Position numbers and translations under genes: made by a program
Shown here: one piece after another, positions 7,184 through 8,531 of the stretch
Layout: every line of letters starts with the position of its first letter
Position numbering within the stretch: position 1 is the stretch's first letter
Assembly: GCA_964453155.1 (NCBI GenBank)
Contig: CAYVQU010000209.1
Location: 1-8,531, forward strand
DNA from: CAYVQU01 sp964453155
GTDB lineage: Bacteria; Chloroflexota; Anaerolineae; Anaerolineales; UBA11858
Length of the DNA stretch: 8,531 bases
Direction of reading: 5' to 3'
Notes under the pieces: model-generated
The model's database searches: none
Told to the model about the DNA's origin: nothing
Seen by the model: only the letters and a program-made list of their open reading frames with translations

Positions 7184-8531
7184 ATGATGCCCAAAAAACG
7201 ATCCAAAATAATATTGCTGATCTTGGTGTGGATTATTTTTCCATTAGCTTATATTTGGTTAGAACCCTTAATGGGAACAATTGTAGGCATATTTGGCTTG
7301 GTTCCAGTTTTGTGGACAGCCTGGCTGTATGGCCTCCGAGGCGGTTTGATAAGCGGTCTTATCATGATCGTATTGAATGTGGGGTTGAAAATTTATGTCA
7401 CCCAGGATTTAACCAGGTTAGCCTCGATCCCCGATTATTTGGGCTCATTGGCGATCCTTATAATGGGAATTGTCGTTGGGTATATTCACGATATTCAACA
7501 AAGATTAAACGCCGAATTGCACGAACGTGAGTTGATCGAGCAAACTTTGCGGGAACGAAATCGAGATGTTCAGGAGCAAAAACAATATTTTGAAACCCTG
7601 ATTCAAAACAGCCCGGTGGCGATTGTCTCCATTGATAATGACGACAATATTCGCGACTGCAATCCAGCCTTTACCCGTCTCTTTGAATATGAACGATCTG
7701 AAATCGTCGGCAAAAACCTGGATGACTTGATTGTGCCGGAAAACATGCGACGGGAAGCCCGAAACCTGACCGCAGCGGCTGGAGAGGGCCGGCGGGTTCA
7801 TTATTTTGGTAAGCGGCAAACGAAATCGGGAAAGTTGGTAGATGTCGAGTTGTTTGGCGCGCCGGTCATTTCAAATGGAAATCACAATGGGGCTTTGGCG
7901 TTGTACCACGATATCACCGAACGCAATCGGTTGGCCCAAGAAGCAGAACGGCTCTCAAAAGTGGTTGAGCAGAGTGCCACGCCCATTTTCACGACAGAAA
8001 TTGATGGCCGAATCAATTTCGCGAACCAGGCCTTTTTGGATGTGTCGGGATTTACGCGCGATGAAGTAGTCGGTGCCAACCCCCGGCTGTTTAAATCCGG
8101 GCTGATGACGAATGCCTACTATAAAAATTTGTGGCAATCGATTTTAAAGGGGAACACCTACGAAGCGGTGACCCCCAACCGGCGCAAAGACGGTGAGATT
8201 TGGTATTATGACCAGGTCATTCATCCGTTACGAGATGATTCTGGAAAAATCTCGCAGTTTGTTTCGACTGGGAAGGATATCACTGCCCAGGTTGAGGCTG
8301 AAGATGCTCTCCAGGTCAGTGAAAATCGCTTTCGAGCTTTGTTTGAAGATTCACCTATTGCTTTGTGGGAAGAGGATTTTTCGGGGGTCAAAGAAATGAT
8401 TGACGAACTCAAGAATGAGGGGATTACTGACTTGCAAGCATATTTAGACCAAACCCCTCAGAAACTTGGTGAATTTATAGAAAAAATTGAATTAATAAAT
8501 TTCAATCAAGCGGTAGTGGATTTGGCTGGCG
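7184..8531 (+). CDS. Membrane-anchored multi-PAS sensor protein, 3' end outside window
   Basis: The frame is open from ATG 7184 to the window end without a stop, giving 449 visible residues. A positively charged start (MMPKKRSK) leads into four hydrophobic segments at about 8-26, 30-49, 53-71 and 86-101. Short loops between them include LYGLRGGLISG, a pattern I recall from integral-membrane sensor modules. A charged coil (103-133) follows. PAS 1 (about 134-246) runs from TLIQNSPVAIVSID to YHDITERN. PAS 2 (about 255-370) runs from VVEQSATPIFTTEIDG to VSTGKDIT and contains RRKDGEIWYY. PAS 3 starts near 380 with FRALFEDSPIALWEEDFS and VKEMIDELKNEGITD, typical of one PAS subgroup; it is cut off by the window. 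The catalytic part is not visible. By analogy it should be a histidine kinase or a GGDEF/EAL protein, but this cannot be decided here. A 115-base spacer and its own ribosome site suggest a separate transcription or translation unit, possibly functionally linked. Confidence 0.92.
   Translation, partial: MMPKKRSKIILLILVWIIFPLAYIWLEPLMGTIVGIFGLVPVLWTAWLYGLRGGLISGLIMIVLNVGLKIYVTQDLTRLASIPDYLGSLAILIMGIVVGYIHDIQQRLNAELHERELIEQTLRERNRDVQEQKQYFETLIQNSPVAIVSIDNDDNIRDCNPAFTRLFEYERSEIVGKNLDDLIVPENMRREARNLTAAAGEGRRVHYFGKRQTKSGKLVDVELFGAPVISNGNHNGALALYHDITERNRLAQEAERLSKVVEQSATPIFTTEIDGRINFANQAFLDVSGFTRDEVVGANPRLFKSGLMTNAYYKNLWQSILKGNTYEAVTPNRRKDGEIWYYDQVIHPLRDDSGKISQFVSTGKDITAQVEAEDALQVSENRFRALFEDSPIALWEEDFSGVKEMIDELKNEGITDLQAYLDQTPQKLGEFIEKIELINFNQAVVDLAG

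Noticed and set aside
7171..7530. 119-residue + strand open frame starting with GTG near the spacer end
   Set aside because: It overlaps the membrane PAS sensor in another frame. The sensor frame has a good ribosome site, membrane segments and recognisable PAS domains; this one has none.

Overview
The window is a signal-transduction locus read entirely from the + strand. It holds five genes: a partial sensor protein, two hybrid histidine kinases, a response regulator with an HD-GYP output domain, and the front of a membrane-anchored multi-PAS sensor. I see no tRNA, rRNA, CRISPR array, insertion sequence or transposase. The gene style (cytoplasmic hybrid kinases built from GAF, PAS and receiver blocks, moderate GC, ATG starts, Shine-Dalgarno sites) suggests a free-living bacterium rich in two-component systems. 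My best guess is Chloroflexota (Anaerolineae-like) or, less likely, a cyanobacterium. That guess rests on domain style and recall, not on a marker gene.

Layout: bases 2-1438 carry the 3' part of a PAS-PAS-GAF-coiled-coil protein that ends without a kinase domain. Bases 1435-3327 carry a GAF-HisKA-HATPase-REC hybrid kinase whose frame breaks near 3171; the lost tail is still readable at 3171-3446. Bases 3443-5989 carry a REC-GAF-HisKA-HATPase-REC hybrid kinase. Bases 5986-7068 carry a REC-HD-GYP protein. The three gene junctions (1435-1438, 3443-3446, 5986-5989) all have the same 4-base ATGA stop/start overlap once the frameshift is repaired, so these four genes look like one translationally coupled operon. 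A 115-base spacer (7069-7183) with several dyad symmetries separates them from the last gene (7184 to the window end), which encodes four membrane segments followed by at least three PAS domains.

Working model (inference): the PAS/GAF protein and the two soluble hybrid kinases sense intracellular cues and pass phosphate through up to four receiver domains. The REC-HD-GYP protein is the only output in the set and would convert this into a change in cyclic-di-GMP level. The fifth gene may belong to the same system or begin a separate one, because its output domain lies beyond the window.

The families are known. The points most worth a second look are the single-base frameshift that detaches a paralogous C-terminal domain, the kinase-less sensor coupled to the kinases, the strict ATGA coupling, and the palindromes in the spacer.
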